DNA of 64,000 nucleotides from CAYNLK01 sp964398055 (GTDB taxonomy: Bacteria > Chloroflexota > Anaerolineae > 4572-78 > J111): positions 1 through 64,000 of the forward strand of contig CAYNLK010000030.1 of assembly GCA_964398055.1 (NCBI GenBank), read 5' to 3'. Of this stretch, positions 44,427 through 52,892 are shown one piece after another. The number at the start of each line of letters is the position of its first letter. Position 1 is the first letter of the stretch. The translations under genes and the position numbers were made by a program. The notes under the pieces are model-generated. The model searched no databases. It was not told the DNA's origin and worked only from the letters and a program-made list of their open reading frames with translations.

Positions 44427-45083
44427 TCAGTTTTTGTCAGCCAAGTTCAGGCGAAAACCGTGGCCTCTAACGGTTTCAACGTATTTTGTCTGGGGATCGA
44501 TTTCGGCAATCCGCTCGCGCAAGCGCCGGGCCAGGGCGTCAATGGCTTGTTCAGAGATACCCTCGGCCTCTTCATCGGGCCAGACTGCCTGCACTACCCG
44601 ATCGCGCGACACCACGTTGCCAGCATTTTCATACAACAACTCCAACAAAGTGTATTGGGCCAGGGAGAGGGGCGGATCGATCTCAACTCCAGCCACCCAG
44701 ACTCGCTTGGCGGCCAGATCCATTTTGATCGAGGGGTGCTTGGTCAAATCCAAGATTACCGGTGCAGTCGCCTCATCTTCAACAAAGGTCAATTTGGCAC
44801 ACAGGGCGATGCCAATCTGGTCGCCGTTCCGCATCAGCCGGGGCTCCTGGGCCACCAGTTCACCGTTGAGGAAGGTGCCATTTTTGCTGTTCAGGTCGCG
44901 AATGGTATAGCCTTCAAGGGTACGAGCGATTTCAGCATGCTGGCGTGATACCTGGCGGTCGTTGATCTGAACGTCGCTATCGGCCTCACGGCCAATCACG
45001 GTCTTGGCTTCAACCAAAGGCCATTGGGTCTTGGGACTATTGCCTTCTTGAACCAATAACATGGCAACTTCTTGGTTAGCCAT
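44427..45083 (-). CDS. FHA domain fused to an OmpR/PhoB-type winged helix
   Basis: This 218-residue protein has an N-terminal FHA domain (about 5-98), with the phosphothreonine-binding residues in VIGREADSDV, QVSRQHAEI and LNSKNGTFLNGE. A C-terminal winged helix of the OmpR/PhoB type follows (about 120-215, ending YVETVRGHGFRLN). This is a one-component DNA-binding protein read by Ser/Thr phosphorylation rather than by a receiver domain. The ATG at 45083 lies behind GGAGG. The Ser/Thr kinase gene is divergent across a 211-base spacer, which makes the kinase the obvious partner (inference). Confidence 0.9.
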   Translation of the reverse strand: MANQEVAMLLVQEGNSPKTQWPLVEAKTVIGREADSDVQINDRQVSRQHAEIARTLEGYTIRDLNSKNGTFLNGELVAQEPRLMRNGDQIGIALCAKLTFVEDEATAPVILDLTKHPSIKMDLAAKRVWVAGVEIDPPLSLAQYTLLELLYENAGNVVSRDRVVQAVWPDEEAEGISEQAIDALARRLRERIAEIDPQTKYVETVRGHGFRLNLADKN

Positions 45084-45294
45084 TGCAATTGCCTCCTGCA
45101 ACAATAGGACTTTTTCCTTTTGACAGAAAAGGTTTGTTCGATTAAGCTATCTTCAGGGCAAGGGTTCGTCAGGTCAGTCACGTTCCCTACAGTGCCCTGC
45201 CTGAGCGTTCAGTCGCAGCCAGCCCGCCTCAGCCGACCCCTAACCGACTGAATTCTAATTGGACGCTTGGGCCTAGGGGTGGAGAAGAAGAATT

Positions 45295-46341
45295 ATGTCA
45301 GAGATCTTAAAGCCTGACACCATAGTCTGGACCCGATATCGGATTATGGACCTGGTTGGCCAGGGCGGTATGGGCGCCATTTACCGGGCCGAGGACTTGC
45401 GTCTGGAGGGCCGGCAGTGCGCCATTAAGGAAGTTATCCCTACCCCCGGCGCGTCCAAAGAGTATCTGGAGCAAACTCAGGCGTCGTTCCACCGCGAAGC
45501 CAGCGTTTTGGCCCGGTTGGATCATGCCAACTTACCCAAAGTTTCAGACTTCTTCTTTTTCAATGGTCGTGACTATCTGGTGATGGATTTTGTCCCTGGT
45601 CAGGACCTGCGCGAGATCATTGAAAATGCCCGGCACAAAAACAGTTTTATTCCTGAGAAGCAGGTCCTTACCTGGGCCAAACAGCTCCTCGATGCTCTGG
45701 AATACCTCCATCAGCAGGAACCGCCCGTTCTCCACCGCGACATCAAGCCTTCTAACATTAAAGTCACCCCTAACGGGATGATCAAACTGGTTGACTTTGG
45801 CCTGGTCAAACTGTTACAACCTGATGATAATAGAACTGTAACAGTTTTGCAAGGCCGGGCCACCATCCAATATGCTCCTCTGGAACAGATTGGCGGTGAT
45901 GTTGGACACACCGATGCCCGTTCTGACATCTACTCTTTGGGGGCGACGCTCTATCACTTACTCACCAATGAGCCTCCCCTCGACGCTAAAACCCGTTATC
46001 TCCAGTCTAATCGGCAAGCGCCACTGTCTATTCGGACTATCAACCCCAATGTATCCCCCCAAACAGAACAAGCCGTGCTGCATGCCATGGGCTTACATCC
46101 AGAGGAAAGGCCGGGCACTATTGAACAGTTTCGACGGGAATTGCTAAAGGGGGCCCCCATTGTGTTGAACGGTCGTTCGGCGGGGGGCTGGAGTTTTGCC
46201 ATCTGGCGAAACCGGGTCCTGTTGGCTTTGGTCGCCGCCCTGTTGACTTTAGCGATTATCCTGACTTTCATCCCCGGCAGCGCCGAGCAGACCAGTTTGC
46301 CGGCCAATGCCCAAAGTCCGGTTACTGAAATAAACCGCTAA
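45295..46341 (+). CDS. Membrane-anchored Ser/Thr protein kinase (PknB-like, no PASTA)
   Basis: This 348-residue kinase has the Gly loop VGQGGMGAIY, Lys45 in CAIKEV, the HRDIKPSN loop with Asp149, DFG at 167-169 and the APE-like APLEQIG, all intact. A single C-terminal membrane segment lies at about 314-333, with only about 15 residues outside and no PASTA or other sensor domain. A separate extracellular partner may supply sensing. It is divergent from the FHA-winged-helix gene. It converges with the pseudo-GH3 membrane protein gene, whose stop codon begins one base after this one ends. Confidence 0.93.
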   Translation: MSEILKPDTIVWTRYRIMDLVGQGGMGAIYRAEDLRLEGRQCAIKEVIPTPGASKEYLEQTQASFHREASVLARLDHANLPKVSDFFFFNGRDYLVMDFVPGQDLREIIENARHKNSFIPEKQVLTWAKQLLDALEYLHQQEPPVLHRDIKPSNIKVTPNGMIKLVDFGLVKLLQPDDNRTVTVLQGRATIQYAPLEQIGGDVGHTDARSDIYSLGATLYHLLTNEPPLDAKTRYLQSNRQAPLSIRTINPNVSPQTEQAVLHAMGLHPEERPGTIEQFRRELLKGAPIVLNGRSAGGWSFAIWRNRVLLALVAALLTLAIILTFIPGSAEQTSLPANAQSPVTEINR

Positions 46342-46342
46342 C

Positions 46343-49300
46343 TCACTCGCTATCCATATCTGTGCGGGACCAGCGTCCCTCGGTCCAGAAGATTCGACCT
46401 GGCTTGAGGTACCAGATCACCATCCCTGAAATTGCACACAACAAACTGATAAGCGGGGCTACCCAATGACCGTTCCCACCGTGTTCAACAATCATCTCAA
46501 TCAAGCCGAAATGGGGGAAGGACAGGGCCACCAGAATGTAACCAATATAGCCCACCAGACCGCTGGCAATCGCTACCAAAGCCGGGCGAATCCTTTCTTC
46601 CAGAGAAAAACGGTCGCCGCCCAACGTAAAGGCAATTCCACCAATAATGATCATACCCACCAGCGCATAGACCAGATCCAACCTATTAACCGGTCCGCTG
46701 GTAGATAATTTGGAGTTGGCCGGATCAGGCGGAAGGCTGGTTGGCGGCGGTTCCGGCGTGACCGTGGCTGTGTTCTCTGGGGTTGGAGTGGCGGTATCGG
46801 TCGGCGTGGCCGTGTCGGTCGGCGCCGGCGTCGGCGTCAAGGTCGCCGTGGCCGTTGGCGTGGGCGTGTCGATGATGCCAGGACCAATATTAAAAGGAAC
46901 GGCCTGCGCGGCCAGATCGCTGGCGGCCCGGACCTGCAGCGGCGTATCGCGCTCTTTGATAATGGTAATCTCGGCAATACCACCCACAGTGGTCGCCGTT
47001 ACCGGCTCCAGCGACAGCCCCTCCAGGGGATAATATCTAAAAAAATCAACCGAAGTCCCATCCGGCACAGGATTGCCATTCTTATCAACAATCACGCCAG
47101 TTCTGAACAGTATCCCTTCCCCCACCTTCAAATCAAGGGGAGTGAGCGGTTGGGGCTGGTCCAAAGACATCACCGCGCCGGCGGTATCGATTTTATGGAC
47201 CGGCTGGAGCTGAATGGTTTGATTGGGATCAGGGCTGAGATCGAGCGAACCGATGGCCGGAATACCAACCGGGGCCGCGCCAGCCGGTTGAAACTGTTGG
47301 AATAGCAATCTGGCTGCGGCTTTGAGATAAGCCTGGCTCTTACTATAAAAACCATAATAGGCAGTCAACTGGCTGATCTCAGTTTCATCCAAAAAGTAGG
47401 GCGCATTGAAAGCAAAGAGAACCAGGTTTTTGTTGCGGAGCGTCTCATAACGATGTCTGAGTAGTGTCCGCACCGCATCAGATTGGGGGTAACGATTTGA
47501 ATCAAGATCGAGCATAGCAAAGATGATCCAATCGGCCTGCCGGAGTAAGGCTTCGACATCAGGGCTGCCAACCTCACGGCCGCTCGTCACTTGCGGTGTG
47601 CCTGATTGGGCGGCGGCCAGGGCGTTATACAGATCGCTGAAGCCAAGGCTGGTAATCTGGTCCGGTGATATTTGTCCGGTCGCCTCCGGGCCAAAGAGTT
47701 GTAGAATAATCTCTTGCAAGGCCGTGGTCTCAATCAACCGAAATCTGAGACAATCGGCACAATCCTGACCAATGCGGTCGTCGGTAAAAATGAGAATTTG
47801 GTCGTCCGGTTGGGGCGGACCGGGCAGAGGCGTTAACCCGTCTTGAGTGATAGGAGTGATCAGCGAGACGCCGGCCTGAGCAATCTGGTCCAAATCCAGA
47901 CTCAATTTCCGCAGTTGTTCCAGATTATCGACCGGATTCTCGACTTTATTGGTGAGCAGGTCTGGACCATACACCTTAATTTTGGCTCTGATGATGCGTC
48001 GAACAGAGCGATCAACCGCGGCCTGAAAATTAGGATCGCCGGCATATTTTTCGCGGAAGAAGTTGATAGCATTCTTGAGGTTAGCCAGTTCACTCTCCGG
48101 TCTGTCCTTGAAGGCAAAATCAGGCACAAACAGAATGTCGCTGCCGGCTAAAAAGGCATCCTGGGCCAAACGGCGGGCCGGAAAATTCTCGGCGCCAGCG
48201 GCAATTCCTTCCAGCGCGGCCGGCACAGCCAGCGGCGCGCTCACCACCAGGCCACCGGCCTCGCGCCACGGAGCAATTTCCTTGAGAGCCAACAGAGTTG
48301 GCAGGTTTCGGGCATCCAGGCTGATCGGAACGTTGCCTTGCAAACCCTGGTAGCGAATGTGAGCCGTCATCAGACCATCGGTCAAGCCGTCTGCTTGATC
48401 TGGATTATCAGGATTGAGATGGGTGACTTTGAAGAAGGGGAGTAACTCGGTTCGGCGCAAGTCATCCAATGATTTCAAAATGGTCGGCACACCCTGGTTG
48501 ATTTCCCGGTCGCTGCTGCCAAAGCCGGGGAAATGCTTGGCAATGGTCAAAACCTTGTTCTGGCTACCCTGATGCACCCCCTGAATGTAAGCCTGCCCCA
48601 ACTCGCCGACCCAAAACGGGTGACCACCAAAGGTGCGCGTACCCAATGAACCACCTCGCTCCGGCCGCGGGTTATCCAGCACGTCCAATGAGGGGCCAAA
48701 GAGCATGTTGACGCCTACCAGCGTCAATGCCTGGCCAACCACGGCCCCGGTTCGCCGGGCATACTCCACGTTCCAGGTAGCGCCCAGGGCCATCTGGTTG
48801 GGCAGATCAACCATTCCCCCCCGAATTGCCGTAAAGGGGAAACCGTCGCCTTCATGAGAGACGGCTATGAATAGCGGTATTGGGGCATACGGCTCGGCTG
48901 TATCCGTTACCAGAGAGGAGGTAAGCGTTGAAGTCGGTACGACCGTCGATGTGCTGTCCTGATTATCGGTCGGGGCCAGGCTGTCAGCCGCAGTTTGTAG
49001 TGGACTTTCCTGAGCCAATTTTTGCAGGCCATTGGTTAAAGCCACTACCTGGGCCAGCGTAGCGCTGCTACTGACCCGCGGCAAGGTGTTGGTAAAATTC
49101 CGGTTGGCCGCCGATATGACCACTCCGCCAACCCGATATTGTTGAATAAGTTCAGCAATGTCTGAGCCGGGCTTGACATTGTTGCCTTTGAACGAAACCA
49201 TAAAAAGCTGGCCAACTCGCTCATCCGGAGTCAAAGCATTGAAGACAGCTTCAACAATGGCGTCTAGTTCCGCCTCACTCTCCTGGGCGGCTACCGCGAG

Positions 49301-49408
49301 TGGGTTACCGGAGGTCAGAATGAGGCTTATCAGCAGCAGGAGGGCCAGAAAAATATATAATTGGCTCTTTGGAGAGGTCAAATTTCTAAAAATTTTTCTT
49401 GGTTGCAT
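46343..49408 (-). CDS. Membrane-anchored GH3 (NagZ-like) protein lacking catalytic residues
   Basis: This 1021-residue exported protein has an N-terminal signal or anchor (about 17-41), then a GH3/NagZ-like barrel (about 45-420) and a GH3 C-terminal-like domain (about 520-720). A beta-sandwich with KVGEGILFRTGVIVDKNG follows (about 760-850), then a Thr/Pro linker (about 858-905) and three C-terminal membrane segments. The fold signature KHFPGFG (291-297) is present. The nucleophile Asp expected in VVxDxL is Ala391 (VVSAPLAVPAA), and the Asp-His dyad expected after KHFPGHG is Glu302/Asn304. It is probably a non-hydrolytic glycan-binding protein. It neighbours a Ser/Thr kinase and an FtsB-like gene. 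Confidence 0.82.
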   Translation of the reverse strand: MQPRKIFRNLTSPKSQLYIFLALLLLISLILTSGNPLAVAAQESEAELDAIVEAVFNALTPDERVGQLFMVSFKGNNVKPGSDIAELIQQYRVGGVVISAANRNFTNTLPRVSSSATLAQVVALTNGLQKLAQESPLQTAADSLAPTDNQDSTSTVVPTSTLTSSLVTDTAEPYAPIPLFIAVSHEGDGFPFTAIRGGMVDLPNQMALGATWNVEYARRTGAVVGQALTLVGVNMLFGPSLDVLDNPRPERGGSLGTRTFGGHPFWVGELGQAYIQGVHQGSQNKVLTIAKHFPGFGSSDREINQGVPTILKSLDDLRRTELLPFFKVTHLNPDNPDQADGLTDGLMTAHIRYQGLQGNVPISLDARNLPTLLALKEIAPWREAGGLVVSAPLAVPAALEGIAAGAENFPARRLAQDAFLAGSDILFVPDFAFKDRPESELANLKNAINFFREKYAGDPNFQAAVDRSVRRIIRAKIKVYGPDLLTNKVENPVDNLEQLRKLSLDLDQIAQAGVSLITPITQDGLTPLPGPPQPDDQILIFTDDRIGQDCADCLRFRLIETTALQEIILQLFGPEATGQISPDQITSLGFSDLYNALAAAQSGTPQVTSGREVGSPDVEALLRQADWIIFAMLDLDSNRYPQSDAVRTLLRHRYETLRNKNLVLFAFNAPYFLDETEISQLTAYYGFYSKSQAYLKAAARLLFQQFQPAGAAPVGIPAIGSLDLSPDPNQTIQLQPVHKIDTAGAVMSLDQPQPLTPLDLKVGEGILFRTGVIVDKNGNPVPDGTSVDFFRYYPLEGLSLEPVTATTVGGIAEITIIKERDTPLQVRAASDLAAQAVPFNIGPGIIDTPTPTATATLTPTPAPTDTATPTDTATPTPENTATVTPEPPPTSLPPDPANSKLSTSGPVNRLDLVYALVGMIIIGGIAFTLGGDRFSLEERIRPALVAIASGLVGYIGYILVALSFPHFGLIEMIVEHGGNGHWVAPLISLLCAISGMVIWYLKPGRIFWTEGRWSRTDMDSE

Positions 49409-49486
49409 CGCAATTTTGCAGAAAGTATACCGCCATTCCGGGGCATCGTCAACACAACTCGGTTAGAACTGAAAAAGCAATAAGAC

Positions 49487-49572
49487 GACCGGCACTTCCA
49501 ACTCATCTTGGCTTGGAATTGCAGTCAAATCGCCTTGATTTTTGCTCAGAAATCGTGGTGAAAGTGCCGGTC
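49487..49572. repeat. Inverted repeat with GACCGGCACTT ends
   Basis: GACCGGCACTT (49487-49497) is matched by AAGTGCCGGTC (49562-49572), bounding an 86-bp element between divergent genes. The same core recurs as a tight hairpin at 60435-60460, and GCCGGTCACC alone at 52779-52788, so this is a small dispersed family. Confidence 0.7.
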
Positions 49573-49619
49573 ACCTTACCCACCTAAAATTCTGGACGCA
49601 CCCGAGAATTGGAGGGTGA

Positions 49620-49648
49620 TTGCCCTGGTCTGGAATTTAAGCTATAAT
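49620..49648 (+). promoter_or_regulatory. hisS promoter
   Basis: TTGCCC (49620-49625) and a perfect TATAAT (49643-49648) are separated by 17 bp. The start codon follows 36 bases after the -10. No T-box-like structure was recognised in the short leader. Confidence 0.7.
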
Positions 49649-49684
49649 TTTCTTCCAACCTTACAGTTAAGGAGACATTACCCG

Positions 49685-50983
49685 TTGACCCAATCTCAGA
49701 ACCGGTCCGTCGAACAGCAAGAACAGTACCGGCGCATCACCGGCATGCGTGACGTGCTTTTTGAGGAACAGCGTTACTGGCGCTTCATACTGGCCAAAAT
49801 ACAAGCCACCGTTGATCTGTTTGGCTACCAACGACTCGATACCCCGCTGCTGGAGCCGGCCAATCTATTCATCCGGGGTGTCGGTGAAGGGACAGACATC
49901 GTTGAAAAAGAGATGTACATTTTTGAGGACCGCGACGGCAGCCGCCTGGCGCTGCGCCCGGAGTTCACCGCCGGTATTATGCGGGCCTACATTGAGAATG
50001 GCCTGCATACCCTGCCCAGCCCGCTGCGGGTTTGGACTGTTGGGCCGCTCTTCCGCCACGAACGGCCCCAGGCCGGTCGATATCGGCAGCACAGCCAATT
50101 TGATATTGAGGTCATCGGTGAGCAAGATCCGGCTGTGGATGTTGAAGTTATCAGCCTAGCCTGGCACCTGTTCACCAGTTTGGGCTTTCGCGGGCTGCGG
50201 CTCTACCTCAACTCGACCGGTTGTCCGGTCTGCAAACCAACCTATATCAAAATCCTGGTAGATTATTTTGCCCGGTTTGCCGACAAGCTGCCGCCCGATG
50301 ACCAGATGCGCTTACAAAAGAACCCGCTGCGGATTTTGGATAGCAAAGAAGCCGTTACCCAGCCACTGCTGGCCCAGGCGCCCCACATCACCGACCACCT
50401 GTGCGCCGAATGTGCGGACCATTTTGCCAGGTTAAAGAGTTATCTGGAGGCGCTGGATCGCCCTTATGAAGTCGATTACCGGATTGTGCGGGGCCTGGAT
50501 TATTACACCAAAACTGTATTTGAAATCAAAGCCGCGGGTCTGGGCAGCCAAGACACTATCTGCGGGGGCGGCCGATACGACGGCCTGATCGAAGAGTTGG
50601 GCGGCAAACCAACCCCTGGCATTGGCTTTGGCTCCGGCATCGAGCGGTACGTGATCGCCATGCAGCACCTGGGCCTTGAGCCGCCGCCCGAACCTTTGCC
50701 CAAAGTAACCGTCTCTTACCTGGGCGATAGCGCCAAAGCGGTGGCGCTGGCGCTGGCCGAACAGTTGCGTTGGGCCGGTATCGGCGTGCTGTTTACGCCG
50801 GGCGACCGCAGTCTAAAAGCGCAACTCAAAGCGGCTAACCGGGCTGAGGCTGATTTTGCCATAATTCTGGGTGAGGATGAAGTGAAAGCCGGTCAGGCCG
50901 CTGTCCGTCACATGCACGACGGTCAGCAAACCGGCGTGGCGCTGGCTGAACTGGCCGGCTGGCTCAAGGAGCGGCTCAAATAG
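49685..50983 (+). CDS. hisS: Histidine--tRNA ligase
   Basis: This class-II synthetase of about 432 residues has motif 2 (LFRHERPQAGRYRQHSQFDIE), the HisA motifs VRGLDYYTKTVFE and CGGGRYDGLIEELGG, motif 3 (GIGFGSGIER) and a C-terminal anticodon-binding domain (about 335-430). It charges tRNA-His. I start it at the TTG at 49685 because AAGGAGA (49669-49675) lies nine bases upstream; a frame reaching back to 49616 would include the promoter. It is followed by NAD kinase and the B-box protein gene on the same strand. Confidence 0.97.
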   Translation: MTQSQNRSVEQQEQYRRITGMRDVLFEEQRYWRFILAKIQATVDLFGYQRLDTPLLEPANLFIRGVGEGTDIVEKEMYIFEDRDGSRLALRPEFTAGIMRAYIENGLHTLPSPLRVWTVGPLFRHERPQAGRYRQHSQFDIEVIGEQDPAVDVEVISLAWHLFTSLGFRGLRLYLNSTGCPVCKPTYIKILVDYFARFADKLPPDDQMRLQKNPLRILDSKEAVTQPLLAQAPHITDHLCAECADHFARLKSYLEALDRPYEVDYRIVRGLDYYTKTVFEIKAAGLGSQDTICGGGRYDGLIEELGGKPTPGIGFGSGIERYVIAMQHLGLEPPPEPLPKVTVSYLGDSAKAVALALAEQLRWAGIGVLFTPGDRSLKAQLKAANRAEADFAIILGEDEVKAGQAAVRHMHDGQQTGVALAELAGWLKERLK

Positions 50984-51030
50984 CCGGCTGGCCTAGCCCT
51001 GCCGTGGCGCGCTTCAAGGCGCCCACAGAA

Positions 51031-51930
51031 ATGATAATGACGATGATGGCCGATAGCCACCCCGAGCATAATTCATTCAAACTGGCCTTTCACAACATCG
51101 GCTTACTTTATCACCCCAAATTGGCCGAATCGCGGGTAATGGCCGCTGAGATACTTGAGTTCATTGAAAGCATAGGAGCCTCGGCCTGGGTCAGCTCGAG
51201 TTGGTCCGAAGAGGCCATCCAGGCGCGGATGCCTTACCTGGACCTGGTCATTACCCTGGGCGGCGACGGTTCTCTGCTGCGGGCGGCCCGCCTGGCGGCC
51301 GCTCATGCCGTGCCGATTTTGGGGATAAATATGGGGCGCCTGGGTTTCCTGGTCGATGTTCAGCCGGCGGAATGGCGAGACCGGATTCGGCAAGCCCTGC
51401 TGGGCGATTACTGGATTGAAGAGCGGCTCATGCTGCACGCCGAGCATCTGCAGCAAGGCCGGCCAGCCAATGTGGGGGAGGCTTTGAACGAGGTGGTGGT
51501 CAGCCGGGGCCAGTTGGCCCGGGTGGTCCGCTTGCACACCTACATCGACGGCAGCTTTTTGACCACTTACACCGCCGACGGACTCATCATCGCCACGGCC
51601 ACCGGCTCGACAGCATACGCTCTGGCCGCGGGTGGCCCAATTCTACCGCCGGAGCTCAAGAACTTTCTGCTGATTCCCCTGGCCCCTCACCTTAGCCTGG
51701 AACGGGCCATCGTGCTATCCAAAGGGGTCACAGTGCGGGTCCAGGTTTCAACCGATCATACCGCCGTGCTGACCGTCGACGGTCAATTTGAATTTGAGGT
51801 CGCCGACGGAGACGAACTGACGGTGAGCGCCAGCCCCGCGGTGGGACGCTTTCTGCGGTTGCAGGATAAGAACTACTTTTACCAGACGCTGATGAAACGT
51901 TTGGGGTGGCCGCATACCAGGATATCATAG
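51031..51930 (+). CDS. nadK: NAD kinase
   Basis: This protein of about 299 residues phosphorylates NAD to NADP. It has the family motifs ITLGGDGSLLRAAR (the GGDG catalytic motif), LGINMGRLGFL and TATGSTAYALAAGGPIL. The start is uncertain: a GTG at 51004 is possible, but the cluster of ATGs from 51031 (MIMTMMADSH) is nearer the conserved part. Shine-Dalgarno support is weak for all of them. It lies 47 bases after hisS on the same strand. Confidence 0.95.
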   Translation: MIMTMMADSHPEHNSFKLAFHNIGLLYHPKLAESRVMAAEILEFIESIGASAWVSSSWSEEAIQARMPYLDLVITLGGDGSLLRAARLAAAHAVPILGINMGRLGFLVDVQPAEWRDRIRQALLGDYWIEERLMLHAEHLQQGRPANVGEALNEVVVSRGQLARVVRLHTYIDGSFLTTYTADGLIIATATGSTAYALAAGGPILPPELKNFLLIPLAPHLSLERAIVLSKGVTVRVQVSTDHTAVLTVDGQFEFEVADGDELTVSASPAVGRFLRLQDKNYFYQTLMKRLGWPHTRIS

Positions 51931-51939
51931 GAGCACTTG

Positions 51940-52740
51940 ATGACTGACAAAACCGGTACCGATCTCGTACACGAAGGGTTAACCGCCGCCCGCGTGGGTG
52001 ATATCGAAGAGGCGCGCCGCTTGCTGCAAGCAGCCACGCAGGCCAGCCCGGATAATATTGAAGCCTGGCTGGGACTGGCCGGCGTAGTTGCCGCCCTGGA
52101 AGAAAAACGGGATTGCTTTGCCCGGGTTCTGGCGCTTGACCCGGATAATCGTGAAGCCAGAGCCGGCCTGGCTCTGATCGAACAGAAACTGGCCGCTGGC
52201 GATGGGAGCCAGGCCGCTCTGCCCGAAACCAACACCGCCCCAACCGAAACCGGCCTGGCCTTTTGCTACCGCCATCCGGATGTCGAGACCGGGCTGCGCT
52301 GCAATCGCTGCGGGCGGCCCATTTGCCCTAAATGCGCCCGGCGCACGCCGGTCGGCTTTCGCTGCCCCGATTGTATCCGGGAGCAGGAAAACAAATATTA
52401 TACCGGCGGCAATTTAGACTACGTGATTGCGGCAGTCGTTGCTTTTCCCCTGGCCCTCATTGCCGCGGCCCTCTTTACCTATATTCGGTTTGGTTTTTTT
52501 ACGCTGCTGATTGCCTTTTTTTTGGCCCCGGCCGTCGGCGGTTTGATTGCCGAGGCGGTACGCTGGGGCGTGGGTCGCCGCCGCTCCCGCCATTTGCGGC
52601 ATATCGTCGTCGGCTGCATCATTCTGGCGACAGCTCCGTTTTTGCTGTGGCTGCTGCTGCTGGGGAACTGGTACGGGCTGATTGGCCCGGGCATGTTTGT
52701 GTTCCTGGCCTCCTCAACTGTTTTGGCTCGCTTACGCTAG
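51940..52740 (+). CDS. TPR / B-box zinc finger / membrane protein
   Basis: This 266-residue protein combines two tetratricopeptide-like repeats (about 8-85), a B-box-type zinc finger with ligands Cys109, His112, Cys121, Cys124, Cys129, Cys132, Cys142 and Cys145, and three hydrophobic segments (about 163-184, 187-205, 222-258). B-box fingers in bacteria are usually followed by membrane segments, and rhomboid proteases are one known class, but I see no rhomboid catalytic motif here. The function is unknown. AGGAG at about 51929 supports the ATG at 51940. The gene is nine bases after nadK. Confidence 0.8.
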   Translation: MTDKTGTDLVHEGLTAARVGDIEEARRLLQAATQASPDNIEAWLGLAGVVAALEEKRDCFARVLALDPDNREARAGLALIEQKLAAGDGSQAALPETNTAPTETGLAFCYRHPDVETGLRCNRCGRPICPKCARRTPVGFRCPDCIREQENKYYTGGNLDYVIAAVVAFPLALIAAALFTYIRFGFFTLLIAFFLAPAVGGLIAEAVRWGVGRRRSRHLRHIVVGCIILATAPFLLWLLLLGNWYGLIGPGMFVFLASSTVLARLR

Positions 52741-52892
52741 GATACTGTCCTGGCTGGCGGTGCTTTTCATTTTCAACTGCCGGTCACCTGAAAAGAGTGA
52801 ATGCCTTTGACCATTTGCCTATTGACATCAGCCCCTCTCATCATCAATAATGGTAAGGCTGGTAACATTACAACTGCCTTTTGGTTGCTGCT

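Noticed and set aside
49574..49684. T-box riboswitch in front of hisS
   Set aside because: The leader after the predicted start is too short and lacks a T-box sequence or antiterminator pairing.
51940..52740. Rhomboid protease with B-box finger
   Set aside because: Zinc finger and membrane segments are present, but no GxSG/His catalytic pair was seen and there are too few membrane segments.
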